DNA of 62,194 nt from Bradyrhizobium sp. STM 3843 (GCF_000239815.1 NZ_CAFK01000058.1:1-62194), one strand, 5' to 3'. Positions 26,517 through 38,974 are shown, counted from the stretch's first letter. Notes: generated by a model not told the origin, from the sequence alone. Made by a program: numbers and translations.

Positions 26517-26689
26517 CTGTACGGTGATAAAGCGACTTGTCCGCCGAAGCCCGAAGGGCGAAGGCGGAAGCGTGCCCACCGCTCAGTTGCAGAGGCGCAT
26601 AGACGGTGGGCACGGCGCACCTGCGACCGCGAACGGTGCAACAGCGTTGGACGCGCCTTTGCCCACCCTACGCACTGATCACAACAGCC
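26517..26689. repeat. Bradyrhizobium-type intergenic repeat between convergent genes
   Basis: The gap between the permease and mtnK holds nested inverted repeats. TCCGCC (26540-26545) pairs with GGCGGA (26563-26568). CGTGCCCACCG (26571-26581) pairs perfectly with CGGTGGGCACG (26604-26614). A further GCCCACCCTACGC lies near 26660. GTAGGGTGGGCAAAGGCGC-type elements recur between genes across Bradyrhizobium genomes as I recall them; only one copy is in this window. Confidence 0.65.
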
Positions 26690-27988
26690 TCAAAACTCCG
26701 GCTGCCAGTCGCGGATGCGGCGCGCGGCGTCCGTCACAGCGCCAATCGTCGGAAATGACCCCGTCTCCACCATCATCATCCGCGCCAGCCGCAGGCTGCG
26801 CGCCTCGCAGGTCGCGCGTAACTTCGCATCCTCGATCAGTTCGAAATCGATGTTGTGGGCGAGCCCGAGGATGCGGCGGATGATCTTGGCGGCGGCAAAG
26901 CCGATCGTGTCCTGAAACAACCTGGCCATATAGGCTTGGCGCTCGATCTCCAGCCGCGCCGCGCCCGCTTGCCCTTCGAACAGCGCGGTCGGATAGGCAT
27001 CGCCAGCCGCCGCCTCGCGCCACAACTCTCCGAACTTGCGCGCGAACTCGATCCAGACCTGTTCGACCGTCGTCAGCAGCCACGCCTCGAAGGCGGCTCG
27101 TGCCCCAGGCTCGCGCTCATGGCCGACAGACGCGAAATAAGCCATCAGCAGATTGGCAATGACCGCGCCGATATCGAAGCCCATCGGACCATAGAAGGCG
27201 AATTCGGGATCGATCACCTTGGTTTCATGTTCGGTCACCATGATCGATCCCGTGTGCAGATCGCCATGGATCAGCGCCTCCGCGCTGCTCAGGAATTTCA
27301 GCTTCAGCCTGGAGATCGCGACATGCAGATCGAGATCGGCGCGGATGTCGGCTGCGGTCGCGTCTAACCACGGCGAGGTCCAGCGGTTCTGCTCGGCCAG
27401 CCGATAGGGATCAGTGAAGATCAGGTCCTCGGTGATCTTGCAGAGCGCGTGATTACCGGCGAAAGCCGCAATCCCCTCCTTTTTCGCAGCAGCCGGCAGC
27501 GCCAGGTCGGAGGAGAAGAACAGCGTGCGCGCCAGGAAGGTGGCGACGTGACCGACGAAATCAGGATAGATCGTCCCTGCGACCAGCCCCTTGCGCATGA
27601 TGATATGCGGCTCCAGCAGCTCCATGGCGGTGAGCGCAAGCGTCTCGTCGTGATGCAGCACTGCCGGCACCAGCCCCGGCGCGAGCCGCGCCTGATGCGT
27701 CAGCGCCAGATGTTCGTAATGCGCGCGCGACAGTGGCAGCGGCCAGCTCTCGCCGACCAGCCGCACATAGGGCAGCGCCTGCTTGACGGCGACGCCGCCG
27801 GTCGTCCCGCGAACGATGAAGACGAAGTTCAGATTGCCGTCGCCGACTTCACTGATGATCCATGATTGCGGTGCGCCGCCGAGCCCGGCCGTGACCGCGG
27901 GCACGCCGGCGAGATAATCGCGCAAATCGGCTTCCCTCAAAATGCGATAGCCCGACGACGCCTGCTGCCGCACTTGGACCGCTGTCAT
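26690..27988 (-). CDS. mtnK: S-methyl-5-thioribose kinase
   Basis: The 432-residue enzyme phosphorylates 5-methylthioribose to its 1-phosphate in methionine salvage. It has the kinase-like fold motifs GDGNLNFVFIV near the N-terminus, ALIHGDLHTGSIMV for the catalytic loop, and KVIDPEFAFYGPMGFDIGA for metal binding. I chose ATG 27988 (MTAVQVRQQ) because GGGAGG lies 6 bases upstream. The next salvage enzyme, the isomerase MtnA, is not in this window. The gene converges on the sugar importer, and the two may work together on methylthioribose. Confidence 0.91.
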   Translation of the reverse strand: MTAVQVRQQASSGYRILREADLRDYLAGVPAVTAGLGGAPQSWIISEVGDGNLNFVFIVRGTTGGVAVKQALPYVRLVGESWPLPLSRAHYEHLALTHQARLAPGLVPAVLHHDETLALTAMELLEPHIIMRKGLVAGTIYPDFVGHVATFLARTLFFSSDLALPAAAKKEGIAAFAGNHALCKITEDLIFTDPYRLAEQNRWTSPWLDATAADIRADLDLHVAISRLKLKFLSSAEALIHGDLHTGSIMVTEHETKVIDPEFAFYGPMGFDIGAVIANLLMAYFASVGHEREPGARAAFEAWLLTTVEQVWIEFARKFGELWREAAAGDAYPTALFEGQAGAARLEIERQAYMARLFQDTIGFAAAKIIRRILGLAHNIDFELIEDAKLRATCEARSLRLARMMMVETGSFPTIGAVTDAARRIRDWQPEF

Positions 27989-28031
27989 GCGCAACCTCCC
28001 CTGTTGATCTTGTTTATGAGCCTCTCATAGC

Positions 28032-28062
28032 AAAAAAGCCGACTCGCGTCCGCGTGTCGGCT
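28032..28062 (-). terminator. Intrinsic terminator of the nuo-birA-rnj-mce operon
   Basis: On the minus strand AGCCGAC and GTCGGCT pair as a perfect 7-bp stem (28056-28062 with 28037-28043) followed by a run of T. It lies about 30 bases past the stop of the last gene at 28093. Confidence 0.8.
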
Positions 28063-28092
28063 CCAGAGCAAAGTGTTGCAGCGCAAACCGGT

Positions 28093-28368
28093 TTAATAGG
28101 GCACGCCCATCAGCTTCGACAGCCACTCGATGCTGAGATAGCCGGCGCGGTAGGCGGCCAGGGCGAGTGCAAATATCACGGCCGAGAGCAGCGTGGTCCA
28201 AAGCAGCCGGCGTCCCATCAGGCTCACGGTCGGCGCGCCGGGATCGGTGCCGGGCGCGCCGCCGCCCTCCTCATGCTGGCTGCGCACGCCGAACGGCAGG
28301 GTCACGAACAGCGTGACCCACCACAGCACGAAGTAGATCGCAAGCCAGGTCGAAATCGTATAGGCCAT
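28093..28368 (-). CDS. DUF1467 family membrane protein
   Basis: The 91-residue protein has two membrane helices: STWLAIYFVLWWVTLFVTLPFG near the N-terminus and LLWTTLLSAVIFALALAAYRAG later. A short loop with QHEEGGGAPGTDPGAP lies between. DUF1467 genes usually follow methylmalonyl-CoA epimerase in alphaproteobacteria, as here, with a 15-base gap. Function is unknown. It is the last gene of the long operon. Confidence 0.88.
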   Translation of the reverse strand: MAYTISTWLAIYFVLWWVTLFVTLPFGVRSQHEEGGGAPGTDPGAPTVSLMGRRLLWTTLLSAVIFALALAAYRAGYLSIEWLSKLMGVPY

Positions 28369-28383
28369 CGCCTGCCCCGCCCC

Positions 28384-28788
28384 TCAGGCCTGCTCGATCT
28401 CGACCAGCGCACCCGAAAAATCCTTCGGATGCAGAAACAGCACTGGCTTGCCGTGGGCGCCGATCTTGGGCTGGCCGTCGCCGAGCACCCGCGCGCCCTC
28501 CTTGATCAAGGTGTCGCGCGAGGCGATGATGTCGGGCACCTCGTAGCAAACGTGATGGATGCCGCCATCGGCATTGCGCTCGAGGAACTTGGCGATCGGC
28601 GAGGCGTCGCCGAGCGGCTGGATGAATTCGATCTTGGTGTTCGGCAAGGTCACGAACACGGTGATGACGCCGTGCTCTGGCAGCGCCACCGGGGAGGAGA
28701 TGTCCGCGCCGAACGCTGCCCCATAGATCTTCGCGGCCTTCTCGGCGTCCTTGACCGCGATGGCGACATGATTGAGCCGGCCCAGCAT
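28384..28788 (-). CDS. mce: Methylmalonyl-CoA epimerase
   Basis: The 134-residue VOC-superfamily protein interconverts the (R) and (S) forms of methylmalonyl-CoA in propionate metabolism. It starts MLGRLNHVAIAVKDAEKA, with the first metal-binding histidine. GIHHVCYEVPDI carries the next ligand region, and the conserved end FLHPKDFSGALVEIEQA carries the last glutamate. Length and motifs are normal. It lies 50 bases after rnj and before the DUF1467 gene, a widespread alphaproteobacterial order. Confidence 0.92.
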   Translation of the reverse strand: MLGRLNHVAIAVKDAEKAAKIYGAAFGADISSPVALPEHGVITVFVTLPNTKIEFIQPLGDASPIAKFLERNADGGIHHVCYEVPDIIASRDTLIKEGARVLGDGQPKIGAHGKPVLFLHPKDFSGALVEIEQA

Positions 28789-28838
28789 TGCTCCCTCCGC
28801 TCTTGTATTGGCGCGACCGTCCTGTCAGGCAGGCGTCG

Positions 28839-30509
28839 CTACACTTCTAGCACATGCACGAGGCAGATCGGCTTCTTGCCCCAGTGCTCGTTGACGACGG
28901 CGCGCACCGCGCGGCGCACCGACTCCGCCATCGCATCGGGATCGCGCCGCCGCGCCCGCGGCAGGCTCTCGAAGGTCGAGACCACGGTGTCGAACACGAT
29001 ATCGTCGATCTCTTCGCCGGCGGTGTTCTTCTCAGGGATGCCGACCAGATCCACTTCCGGATCGTCCGCAAGCTCGCCCTTTTCGGTGATCGCGAGCGCG
29101 ACGAAGATGCAGCCGGCAAAGGCCATCTTGCGCCGCTCGATCACCGCGCGCGACTTGGCATCCTCGATGATGGTACCGTCCTTGTAGAAGCGGCCCGCGG
29201 GCAGCTGGTCGATGATCCCGGGCTCGCCCGGGCCGAGCTTGACGAGATCGCCGTTGCGGCAGGTGATCACCTTTGGCACGCCGCAGGCGCGCGCCAGCCG
29301 CGCATGCTCATGCAGGTGCAGCGCCTCGCCATGGACGGGAATGAGCAGCTGCGGCCGCGTCCAGGCGATCATGTCGCGCAGCTCGTCGCGGCGGGGATGG
29401 CCGGAGACGTGGACCAGATGGTCGCGATCAGTGATGATCTCGACACCCTGCTCGACCAGCCCGTTGATGATGGCGCCGACCGCCTTCTCGTTGCCGGGAA
29501 TGGTCCGCGACGAGAAGATCACGGTGTCGCCGCGGTTCAGCGTGACCAGCGGATGGTCATCATTGGCGATCCGTGCCAGCGCCGCGCGCGGCTCGCCCTG
29601 GCTGCCGGTGCACAGCGCCAGCACCTTGTCTGCCGGGAAATGGCCGTACAGGTCCATGCCGCGGAAATTCTGCACGCCCTCGAGATAGCCGGTCTCGCGC
29701 GCCACCTGCACGACGCGGTCCATGGCGCGGCCGACCACCACGACTTCGCGGTCAGCTTCGCGTGCAGCGTCCGCGACCGCACGGATGCGCGCGACGTTCG
29801 AGGCGAAGGTGGTCACCGCCACTCGACCTTTCGCGCCCTTCACCAGTTCGGCGATGGTCTTGGCGACCTCGGCCTCGGAGGGCGAGCGCCCCTCGCGCAC
29901 CGCATTGGTGGAGTCGCCGATCAGCGCCAGCAGTCCGGCATCGCCGAGCTCGCGCAGGCGCTTCTCATCGGTGGGCGGCCCGAGGATCGGCGTCGGATCG
30001 AGCTTCCAGTCGCCGGTGTGCAGGACCGTGCCGACCTCGGTGTGGATCGCAAGCGCGTGCGATTCCGGAATCGAGTGCGCGACTGGAATGAACTCGACAT
30101 TGAACGGCCCGATATCGACGCGGCCGCCCGACGGGATCACGGTCACCGGGATCTTCGGCGGATTGCGCTCGGCCTCGCATTTGGCCTCGAACAGCGCGGC
30201 GCTGAACTTGGTCGCGTAGATCGGGCATTGCAGCCGCGGCCAGAGATCGATGATGGCGCCGAAATGGTCCTCATGGGCGTGGGTCAGCACCAGTCCGACC
30301 AGGTTGTGGCGCTCCTTTTCCAGGAAGCCGATGTTGGGCATGATCAGGTCGATGCCCGGCAGATGCTCCTCATCACCAAAGGAGACGCCGAGATCAACCG
30401 CGAGCCAGGAGCGCTGGTGGCGGTTGCCGAGGCCATAGATCGACAGGTTCATGCCGATCTCGCCGACGCCGCCGAGCGGCGCAAAGGTCAGTTCATCGGG
30501 TCGGGCCAT
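28839..30509 (-). CDS. rnj: Ribonuclease J
   Basis: The 556-residue metallo-beta-lactamase/beta-CASP nuclease processes and degrades RNA (5'-3' exo- and endonuclease in the family). The metal-binding motif THAHEDHFGAI spans His77, His79, Asp81 and His82. Further motifs are VAHSIPESHAL, HTGDWKLDP, GDSTNAVREG and the beta-CASP HVSGHP and PVHGE. Its ATG abuts the birA stop directly (TAGATG). Rhizobial rnj is important for rRNA maturation and mRNA turnover. Confidence 0.94.
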   Translation of the reverse strand: MARPDELTFAPLGGVGEIGMNLSIYGLGNRHQRSWLAVDLGVSFGDEEHLPGIDLIMPNIGFLEKERHNLVGLVLTHAHEDHFGAIIDLWPRLQCPIYATKFSAALFEAKCEAERNPPKIPVTVIPSGGRVDIGPFNVEFIPVAHSIPESHALAIHTEVGTVLHTGDWKLDPTPILGPPTDEKRLRELGDAGLLALIGDSTNAVREGRSPSEAEVAKTIAELVKGAKGRVAVTTFASNVARIRAVADAAREADREVVVVGRAMDRVVQVARETGYLEGVQNFRGMDLYGHFPADKVLALCTGSQGEPRAALARIANDDHPLVTLNRGDTVIFSSRTIPGNEKAVGAIINGLVEQGVEIITDRDHLVHVSGHPRRDELRDMIAWTRPQLLIPVHGEALHLHEHARLARACGVPKVITCRNGDLVKLGPGEPGIIDQLPAGRFYKDGTIIEDAKSRAVIERRKMAFAGCIFVALAITEKGELADDPEVDLVGIPEKNTAGEEIDDIVFDTVVSTFESLPRARRRDPDAMAESVRRAVRAVVNEHWGKKPICLVHVLEV

Positions 30510-31319
30510 CTACACTGCCCCCGCCGAGGCAGCCGAGCCGAAATGAACATCCCCCGCCGTGATCGGCACCAATCGTCCCTCCCTCGTCCGGACCACCATG
30601 CAACCTTGCTCGTCGATGGTGTCGAAAGTTCCCTCGATGATAGCATGTCCGGACCTGATGGCGACCGCCTCGCCGAGGCCGGCCGCCCGCTCGAGCCAGA
30701 GCCTGCGAATATCGCCAAAACCCAGGCCGTTGTTCCAGATGCCGCGAAATTCGGTCCAGCTGTCCGAAAGTGCGCTGAACAGATCTTCCGCTGCGATGTC
30801 GATCCCGAGCGTCTTCAGCGACGTCGCAGGCGTCGGCGTGCCCGTGGGCGCCGCGATGACATTGGTGCCGATCCCGACGACGACTGCGAGACCGGCCTGG
30901 ACCTGCTCGGCCTCCAGCAGGATACCGCACAGCTTCTGGCCATTGGCGAGCACGTCGTTGGGCCATTTCAGGGCGAACGTAAATTGGCCACTGCCGCCTG
31001 CGCGCAGCGCAGCCTCCAGGCTGACCTGCCGCAGCGCGCTCTCGATCGAAAGCCCTGCGGCAAAGCCGAGTGTGGCGGCCACTGCTGGCGCGACGTCCAG
31101 GAGTTCGAGGACACTCGAAGCGAGATTGCCCCGTGGTGCAATCCAAGGCCGGCTGCGGCGGCCGCGACCGGCAGTCTGTTCGGTTGTCACAAACCAGCAC
31201 GGCCCTCGCTCACCTTGACGGGCGTGCGCGAGAGCCTCCGCATTGGTCGAGCCGGTCTGGTCGAACGCAACGAGCCGGTAACCGGCCTGTGCCGCGCGCG
31301 AGCCGAGAGCAAACGGCAT
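30510..31319 (-). CDS. birA: Biotin--[acetyl-CoA-carboxylase] ligase, monofunctional
   Basis: The 269-residue enzyme attaches biotin to carboxylase carrier domains. The catalytic motif GRGRRSRPW (51-59) and KWPNDVL (118-124) are present. There is no N-terminal HTH, so it lacks the repressor function of E. coli BirA. A C-terminal small domain ends the protein. Its ATG directly follows the nuoN stop, and its stop abuts the rnj start, so it is translationally linked to both. Confidence 0.92.
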   Translation of the reverse strand: MPFALGSRAAQAGYRLVAFDQTGSTNAEALAHARQGERGPCWFVTTEQTAGRGRRSRPWIAPRGNLASSVLELLDVAPAVAATLGFAAGLSIESALRQVSLEAALRAGGSGQFTFALKWPNDVLANGQKLCGILLEAEQVQAGLAVVVGIGTNVIAAPTGTPTPATSLKTLGIDIAAEDLFSALSDSWTEFRGIWNNGLGFGDIRRLWLERAAGLGEAVAIRSGHAIIEGTFDTIDEQGCMVVRTREGRLVPITAGDVHFGSAASAGAV

Positions 31320-32747
31320 CTAGAAGAGCGACTTCGCCGCCGCGGTGGCCGCGCTGACCAGCGGACCGGGATAGGCGAAGAACAGGATGTTGAAGAGGCC
31401 GGACACGGCGAGCACGGTGCGCAGCTCGATCCTGACCGGATCCACCGTCGGCAGCGGCTCGTCGAAATACATCGTCTTGACGATGAGCAGATAGTAGTAG
31501 GCGCCGACCACGCTGGTCAGCACGCCGATCACCGAGAGCGTGAACAGGCCAGCCTTGATCGCGGCGACGAACACGTACCACTTGGCGAAGAAACCCGCGA
31601 GCGGCGGGATGCCGGCCAGCGAGAACAGCAGCATCGCGAAGAAGAAGGCCAGCAGCGGGTTGGTGCGCGACAGGCCGGCGAAGTCGCTGATCTTCTCGAA
31701 CGACTGCCCGTTGCGCTTGATCGCCATGATCACGGCAAACGAGCCGAGCGTCATCGCGACGTAGATCGCGATATACATCAAGACGCCCTGCGCGCCTTCC
31801 ACCGTGCCCGCCGCAAGGCCGACCAGCGCAAAACCCATATGGCCGATCGAGGAATAGGCCATCAGGCGCTTGATGTTGGTCTGGCCGATCGCGGCGAAGG
31901 AGCCGAGCGCCATCGAGGCGATCGAGACGAATACGACGATCTGCTGCCACTGGAAGGTGATGCCGGGAAATGCGGTCAGCGCCACGCGCGTGAACACGGC
32001 GAGTGCGGCGACCTTCGGCGCGGACGCGAAGAACGCGGTCACCGGCGTGGGCGCGCCCTCGTAGACATCAGGCGTCCACATGTGGAACGGCACCGCCGAG
32101 ACCTTGAAGCAGAGCCCGGCGAACAGGAACACCAGGCCGAAGATCACGCCGACGCTGCCGGCCTTGGCGGCAGTCGCGATGCCGGCGAAGCTGACCGTGC
32201 CGGTGAAGCCATAGATCAACGAGGCGCCATAGAGCAGCATGCCCGAGGAGAGCGCCCCGAGGACGAAATATTTCAGGCCAGCTTCGGTCGACTTGACATT
32301 ATCGCGATGGCTCGACGCCACCACGTAGAGCGCGAGCGACATCAGCTCGAGGCCGAGATAGAGCAAGATCAGGTCACCGGCCGAGATCAGCACCATCATG
32401 CCGAGCGTCGAGAGCAGGACCAGGATGGCGTATTCGAAGATCCGCCGATCGGGGGCCGACAAGAACTCGGTCGACATCACGAGGGTCGCCAGCGAGCCGA
32501 TCAGCGCCAGGATCTTCAGGAAGCGGGCGTAGTCATCGACGATGAAGCTGCCGCCGAAGGCTTGGCCCGTCGGCTGGCGCAGCTCCAGCAGACCGACCAC
32601 GACCAGCAGACACGCGGCAAGGCCGGTGACGAGTGCCGTCGTTCCCTGCCCGCGGAATGCGCCCAGCATCAACAGCACCATGGCGCCGACGGCCAGCACC
32701 AGCTCCGGCAGCACGACCCCAAGGTAAGCCCCAAGATTCTCGATCAT
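31320..32747 (-). CDS. nuoN: NADH-quinone oxidoreductase subunit N
   Basis: The 475-residue antiporter-like subunit of complex I has 14 predicted helices. Conserved text includes [18 protein letters not shown] with the key glutamate, [40 protein letters not shown] with a proton-path lysine, and [16 protein letters not shown]. It takes part in proton translocation in the inner membrane. It is the last nuo gene and is followed immediately by birA. Confidence 0.95.
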   Translation of the reverse strand: MIENLGAYLGVVLPELVLAVGAMVLLMLGAFRGQGTTALVTGLAACLLVVVGLLELRQPTGQAFGGSFIVDDYARFLKILALIGSLATLVMSTEFLSAPDRRIFEYAILVLLSTLGMMVLISAGDLILLYLGLELMSLALYVVASSHRDNVKSTEAGLKYFVLGALSSGMLLYGASLIYGFTGTVSFAGIATAAKAGSVGVIFGLVFLFAGLCFKVSAVPFHMWTPDVYEGAPTPVTAFFASAPKVAALAVFTRVALTAFPGITFQWQQIVVFVSIASMALGSFAAIGQTNIKRLMAYSSIGHMGFALVGLAAGTVEGAQGVLMYIAIYVAMTLGSFAVIMAIKRNGQSFEKISDFAGLSRTNPLLAFFFAMLLFSLAGIPPLAGFFAKWYVFVAAIKAGLFTLSVIGVLTSVVGAYYYLLIVKTMYFDEPLPTVDPVRIELRTVLAVSGLFNILFFAYPGPLVSAATAAAKSLF

Positions 32748-32772
32748 CGTCCTTGTCCCGACCTCTTGAGGT

Positions 32773-34277
32773 CTATTGCAGCAGCGCGGCCGCCTTCACG
32801 GCCGACACGGCTGTATTGTAGTTGCTGACGAGCTGCTGCACCGAAGCTGCCGACATGTCGAGCACCGGCTTCGGATAGACGCCGAACAGGATCGTCAGCG
32901 CGACCAGCGGAAACAGCGTCAGGCACTCGCGTGCGGTCAGATCCTTGATGGTCATCAGCGACGGCTTCACCAGCGCGCCGAACACCACCTTGCGATAGAG
33001 CCAGAGCGCATAGCACGCCGAGAAGATCACGCCGAAGGTGGCGAAGAACGTCGTCGGCGTCGACACCTTGAAGGTGCCGAGCAAGGTCATGAACTCGCCT
33101 ATGAAGCCGGAGGTGCCGGGCAGACCGACATTGGCCATGGTGAAGACCATGAACACGAAGGCGTAGAGCGGCATCCGGTTGACCAGGCCGCCATAGGCCG
33201 CGATCTCGCGGGTATGCATGCGGTCGTAGACGATGCCGACGCAGAGGAACAGCGCACCCGACACGATGCCGTGCGAGATCATCTGGAATACGCCACCGGC
33301 TACGCCCTGCATGGTGCCGGCGAAGATGCCCATGGTGACGAAGCCCATATGCGCCACCGAGGAGTACGCGATCAGCTTCTTCATATCCTCCTGCATCAGC
33401 GCGACCAGCGAGGTGTAGATGATCGCGATCGCCGACAGCGTCCAGATCAGGGGCGCGAAGTCGTGCGAGGCCAGCGGGAACATCGGCAGCGAGAAGCGCA
33501 GGAAGCCGTAGCCGCCCATCTTCAGCAGGATCGCGGCGAGGATCACCGAACCCGCCGTTGGCGCTTCGACGTGGGCGTCGGGCAGCCAGGTGTGTACCGG
33601 CCACATCGGCATCTTCACCGCGAAAGAGGCGAAGAAGGCGAGCCATGCCCAGGTCTGCAGCGACCGCGGCACGGCGGTGTGCATCAAGGTCGGGATGTCG
33701 GTGGTGCCGCCATTCCAGTACAGCGCCATGATGGCCAGCAGCATCAGCACCGAGCCGAGCAGCGTGTAGAGGAAGAACTTGAAGGAAGCATAGACCCGGC
33801 GCGGGCCGCCCCAGACCCCGATGATCAGGAACATCGGGATCAGACCGCCTTCGAAGAACAGATAGAACAGCACGAGATCGAGCGCGGAGAAGGTGCCGAC
33901 CATCAGCGTTTCCAGGATCAGGAACGCCATCATGTATTCGCGCACCCGAACCGTCACCGACTTCCAGCTCGCGATGATGCAGAACGGCAGCAAGGCGGTG
34001 GTCAGGATCACGAACGGCAGCGAGATGCCGTCGACGCCCATGTGATAGGTGATGCCGCTCGCCAGCCAGCTGGCCTTCTCGACGAACTGGAAGTCCGACT
34101 GTGCCGGATCGAAGCGCAGCACCAGGATCACCGAGATCGCGAAGGTGATCAGCGTGGTCCACAGCGCGATCCAGCGGGCGTTGCGACGCGCCGCCTCATC
34201 CTCGCCCGGGACCAGATAGATCAGGAGCGCGCCGACCAGCGGCAGGAAAGTGACGACCGACAGAATTGGCCAGGTGG

Positions 34278-34281
<4 letters not shown>
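32773..34281 (-). CDS. nuoM: NADH-quinone oxidoreductase subunit M
   Basis: The 502-residue antiporter-like subunit starts at 34281 ([15 protein letters not shown]), overlapping the nuoL stop as ATGA. A longer in-frame reading to 34482 lies within nuoL and is not credible. Conserved text includes [20 protein letters not shown] with the key glutamate, [20 protein letters not shown] with a proton-path lysine, and [17 protein letters not shown]. It belongs to the proton-pumping arm of complex I. Confidence 0.95.
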
Positions 34282-36392
<2,111 letters not shown>

Positions 36393-36454
36393 TCGTCCGT
36401 TCCCTTACGCATGACCATGCCGGCGAACCGGCCCCCACCTTCGCGGACCATGCG

Positions 36455-36763
36455 CTAGCCCTTCATCAGATTGACGTCTTCGACCGCGATCGAGCCGCGG
36501 TTGCGGAAATAGACCACCAGCACCGCAAGGCCGATCGCGGCTTCCGCCGCGGCTACCGTCAGCACCAGGAGCGCGAACACCTGCCCGACGATGTCGCCGA
36601 GGAAGGTTGAGAACGCCACCAGGTTGATGTTGACGGCGAGCAGGATGAGCTCGACCGACATCAGGATCACGATGATGTTCTTGCGGTTGAGGAAGATGCC
36701 GAGGATGCCGAGCGTGAACAGCATCGCGGCGACCGAGAGATAATGTCCGAGCCCGATGGTCAT
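36455..36763 (-). CDS. nuoK: NADH-quinone oxidoreductase subunit K
   Basis: The 102-residue protein has three membrane helices with the conserved glutamates in [16 protein letters not shown] and [15 protein letters not shown]. It starts at 36763 ([11 protein letters not shown]), overlapping the nuoJ stop as ATGA. It forms part of the central proton path of complex I. Confidence 0.95.
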   Translation of the reverse strand: MTIGLGHYLSVAAMLFTLGILGIFLNRKNIIVILMSVELILLAVNINLVAFSTFLGDIVGQVFALLVLTVAAAEAAIGLAVLVVYFRNRGSIAVEDVNLMKG

Positions 36764-37398
36764 TTCACCCACTCCGCCGCGTCCGCATCCTGCAGCCCCT
36801 GCCCGACCGCGACCTTGCGCACGACCATCGCCATCTCCGGCGTGCGCGCATTCTGCACGTTGATGTCCTGCCGCTTGACGTTCGCCTTGTGGCGGAGCGT
36901 CAGCACGATCGCACCGATCATGGCAACCAGGAGCACCATGCCGGCGAGCTGGAAATAGTGGATATATTTCGTATAGAGCACGAGCCCGAGCGCCTCGGTG
37001 TTGCTCACATTGGCCGGGATCGCCGCCGTGATGGCCTTGGGCTTGGCGGGATCGATCACCCAATAGGAGACCGTGAGCAGCAGCTCGAACAGGAAGATGC
37101 CGCCGATCACGAGGCCGATCGGCATATACTGCAGGAAGCCTTCACGCAGCTCGGTGAAGTCCACGTCCAGCATCATGATCACGAACAGGAACAGCACCGC
37201 GACCGCGCCGACATAGACGACGACCAGGATCATCGCCAGGAATTCGGCACCCATCAGCACGAACAGGCCGGAGGCGTTGACGAAGGCGAGGATCAGATAG
37301 AGCACCGAGTGCACGGGGTTCTTCGAGACGATCACCATCACGGCGGACGCCACGCAGACCGCAGCGAACAGGTAGAAGAAAAGCGCTGGCAGGATCAT
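36760..37398 (-). CDS. nuoJ: NADH-quinone oxidoreductase subunit J
   Basis: The 212-residue subunit has five helices, including the conserved [19 protein letters not shown] and [18 protein letters not shown] with the pi-bulge region. The C-terminal part, about 70 residues, is hydrophilic ([15 protein letters not shown]). It starts 9 bases after nuoI and overlaps nuoK by 4 bases. Confidence 0.94.
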   Translation of the reverse strand: MILPALFFYLFAAVCVASAVMVIVSKNPVHSVLYLILAFVNASGLFVLMGAEFLAMILVVVYVGAVAVLFLFVIMMLDVDFTELREGFLQYMPIGLVIGGIFLFELLLTVSYWVIDPAKPKAITAAIPANVSNTEALGLVLYTKYIHYFQLAGMVLLVAMIGAIVLTLRHKANVKRQDINVQNARTPEMAMVVRKVAVGQGLQDADAAEWVK

Positions 37399-37407
37399 CG
37401 GACGGCC

Positions 37408-37896
37408 TCAGCGATACGGCGCGTCGAGCGCGATGGCTTTGGAGATCTCGCGCTCCCAGCGGTCGCCATTGGCGAGCAGCTTCGCCTTGTCATAATAGAG
37501 CTCCTCGCGGGTCTCGGTCGCGAATTCGAAATTCGGCCCCTCGACGATCGCATCCACCGGGCAGGCCTCCTGGCAGAGGCCGCAATAGATGCACTTCACC
37601 ATGTCGATGTCGTAGCGCACGGTGCGGCGGGTGCCGTCGTTGCGGCGCGGACCGGCCTCGATGGTGATCGCCTGCGCTGGACAGACCGCCTCGCAGAGCT
37701 TGCAGGCGATGCAGCGCTCCTCACCATTGGGATAGCGGCGCAGCGCATGCTCACCGCGGAAGCGCGGCGAGATCGGCCCCTTCTCGAACGGATAGTTCAG
37801 GGTCGGCTTGGCCTGGAAGAAGTAGCGCATGGCGAGGAAGAACGCCGAGACGAACTCCGACAGCAACAGCGAGCGTGCGGTGGCGTTGATGTTCAT
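37408..37896 (-). CDS. nuoI: NADH-quinone oxidoreductase subunit I
   Basis: The 162-residue peripheral subunit carries two [4Fe-4S] clusters (N6a and N6b). The motifs are [12 protein letters not shown] and [12 protein letters not shown], all eight cysteines present. An amphipathic N-terminal helix ([15 protein letters not shown]) docks it to the membrane. It passes electrons from NuoG towards NuoB. Confidence 0.96.
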   Translation of the reverse strand: MNINATARSLLLSEFVSAFFLAMRYFFQAKPTLNYPFEKGPISPRFRGEHALRRYPNGEERCIACKLCEAVCPAQAITIEAGPRRNDGTRRTVRYDIDMVKCIYCGLCQEACPVDAIVEGPNFEFATETREELYYDKAKLLANGDRWEREISKAIALDAPYR

Positions 37897-37903
37897 GGAA
37901 GCC

Positions 37904-38974
37904 TCATTGTGGGGCGATGCCGGCGAAATGCAGCACGCCCGCCACCAGCACCACCATCGCCAAAGAGAGCGGCAGGAACACTTTCCAGCCCAGCCGCATC
38001 AACTGGTCGTAGCGGTAGCGCGGCACGATCGCTTTCGCCATCGCAAACAGGAAGAACATGAAGAACAGCTTCAGCGCGAACCAGATCACGCCGGGGATCC
38101 AGGTGAAGGGCGGCAGCGCCACCGGCGGCAGCCAGCCGCCCAAGAACAGGATCGTCGCCAGCGCGCACATCGTGGTGATCGCGACATATTCGCCGAGCAT
38201 GAACAGCAGATACGGCGTCGAGCCGTATTCGACCATGAAGCCGGCGACCAGCTCCGATTCCGCTTCGACCAGGTCGAACGGCGGGCGGTTGGTCTCGGCC
38301 AGCGCCGAGACGTAGAACACCACGAACATCGGGAACAGCGGCCAGACATACCAGTTCAGGATGGTCAGCTGCGGCAGGCCGATCAGGCTGGCGAGCCCGC
38401 GCGTGTTCTGCGCCTCGACCACCGCCGAGAGGTTCAGCGAGCCGGCACAGAGCAGCACGGTGATGATGACGAAACCGATCGAGACCTCGTAGGATACCAT
38501 CTGCGCCGCCGAGCGCAGCGCCGCCAGGAACGGGTATTTCGAGTTCGACGACCACCCCGCCATGATGATGCCGTAGATCGACAGCGACGAGATGGCGAAG
38601 ATGAAGAGGACGCCGACATTGATGTCGGCGATCACCCAGCCGAGATTGGTCGGGATCACCGCCCAGGCCGCCAACGCCAGCACGCATGACACCAGCGGTG
38701 CCAGCAGGAATACGCCCTTGTTGGCGCCGGCCGGGATGATCGGCTCCTTCAGCACGAATTTCAGCAGGTCGGCAAAGGATTGCAGCAGACCGAACGGCCC
38801 GACCACGTTGGGGCCGCGCCGGATCTGCACCGCCGCCCAGATCTTGCGGTCCGCCAACAGGATGTAAGCAATCGCGACCAGCAGCACGACCAGCAGCAGC
38901 ACGCTTTCCGCGACCATGATGATCAGCGGCCACAGAAAGCCGGTCCAGAACGAGCTTGCGAAGAAATCAGCCAT
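37904..38974 (-). CDS. nuoH: NADH-quinone oxidoreductase subunit H
   Basis: The 356-residue protein forms much of the quinone chamber. Conserved text includes [45 protein letters not shown] and [11 protein letters not shown], with the family's charged E-channel residues. It has about eight helices and lies between nuoG and nuoI with gaps of 10 and 7 bases. Confidence 0.95.
   Translation of the reverse strand: MADFFASSFWTGFLWPLIIMVAESVLLLVVLLVAIAYILLADRKIWAAVQIRRGPNVVGPFGLLQSFADLLKFVLKEPIIPAGANKGVFLLAPLVSCVLALAAWAVIPTNLGWVIADINVGVLFIFAISSLSIYGIIMAGWSSNSKYPFLAALRSAAQMVSYEVSIGFVIITVLLCAGSLNLSAVVEAQNTRGLASLIGLPQLTILNWYVWPLFPMFVVFYVSALAETNRPPFDLVEAESELVAGFMVEYGSTPYLLFMLGEYVAITTMCALATILFLGGWLPPVALPPFTWIPGVIWFALKLFFMFFLFAMAKAIVPRYRYDQLMRLGWKVFLPLSLAMVVLVAGVLHFAGIAPQ

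Noticed and set aside
28854..32828. Very long plus-strand open frame (1324 codons)
   Set aside because: It is antisense to rnj, birA and nuoN, rich in Arg, His and Asp as expected for shadow frames of high-GC genes, and has no family match.
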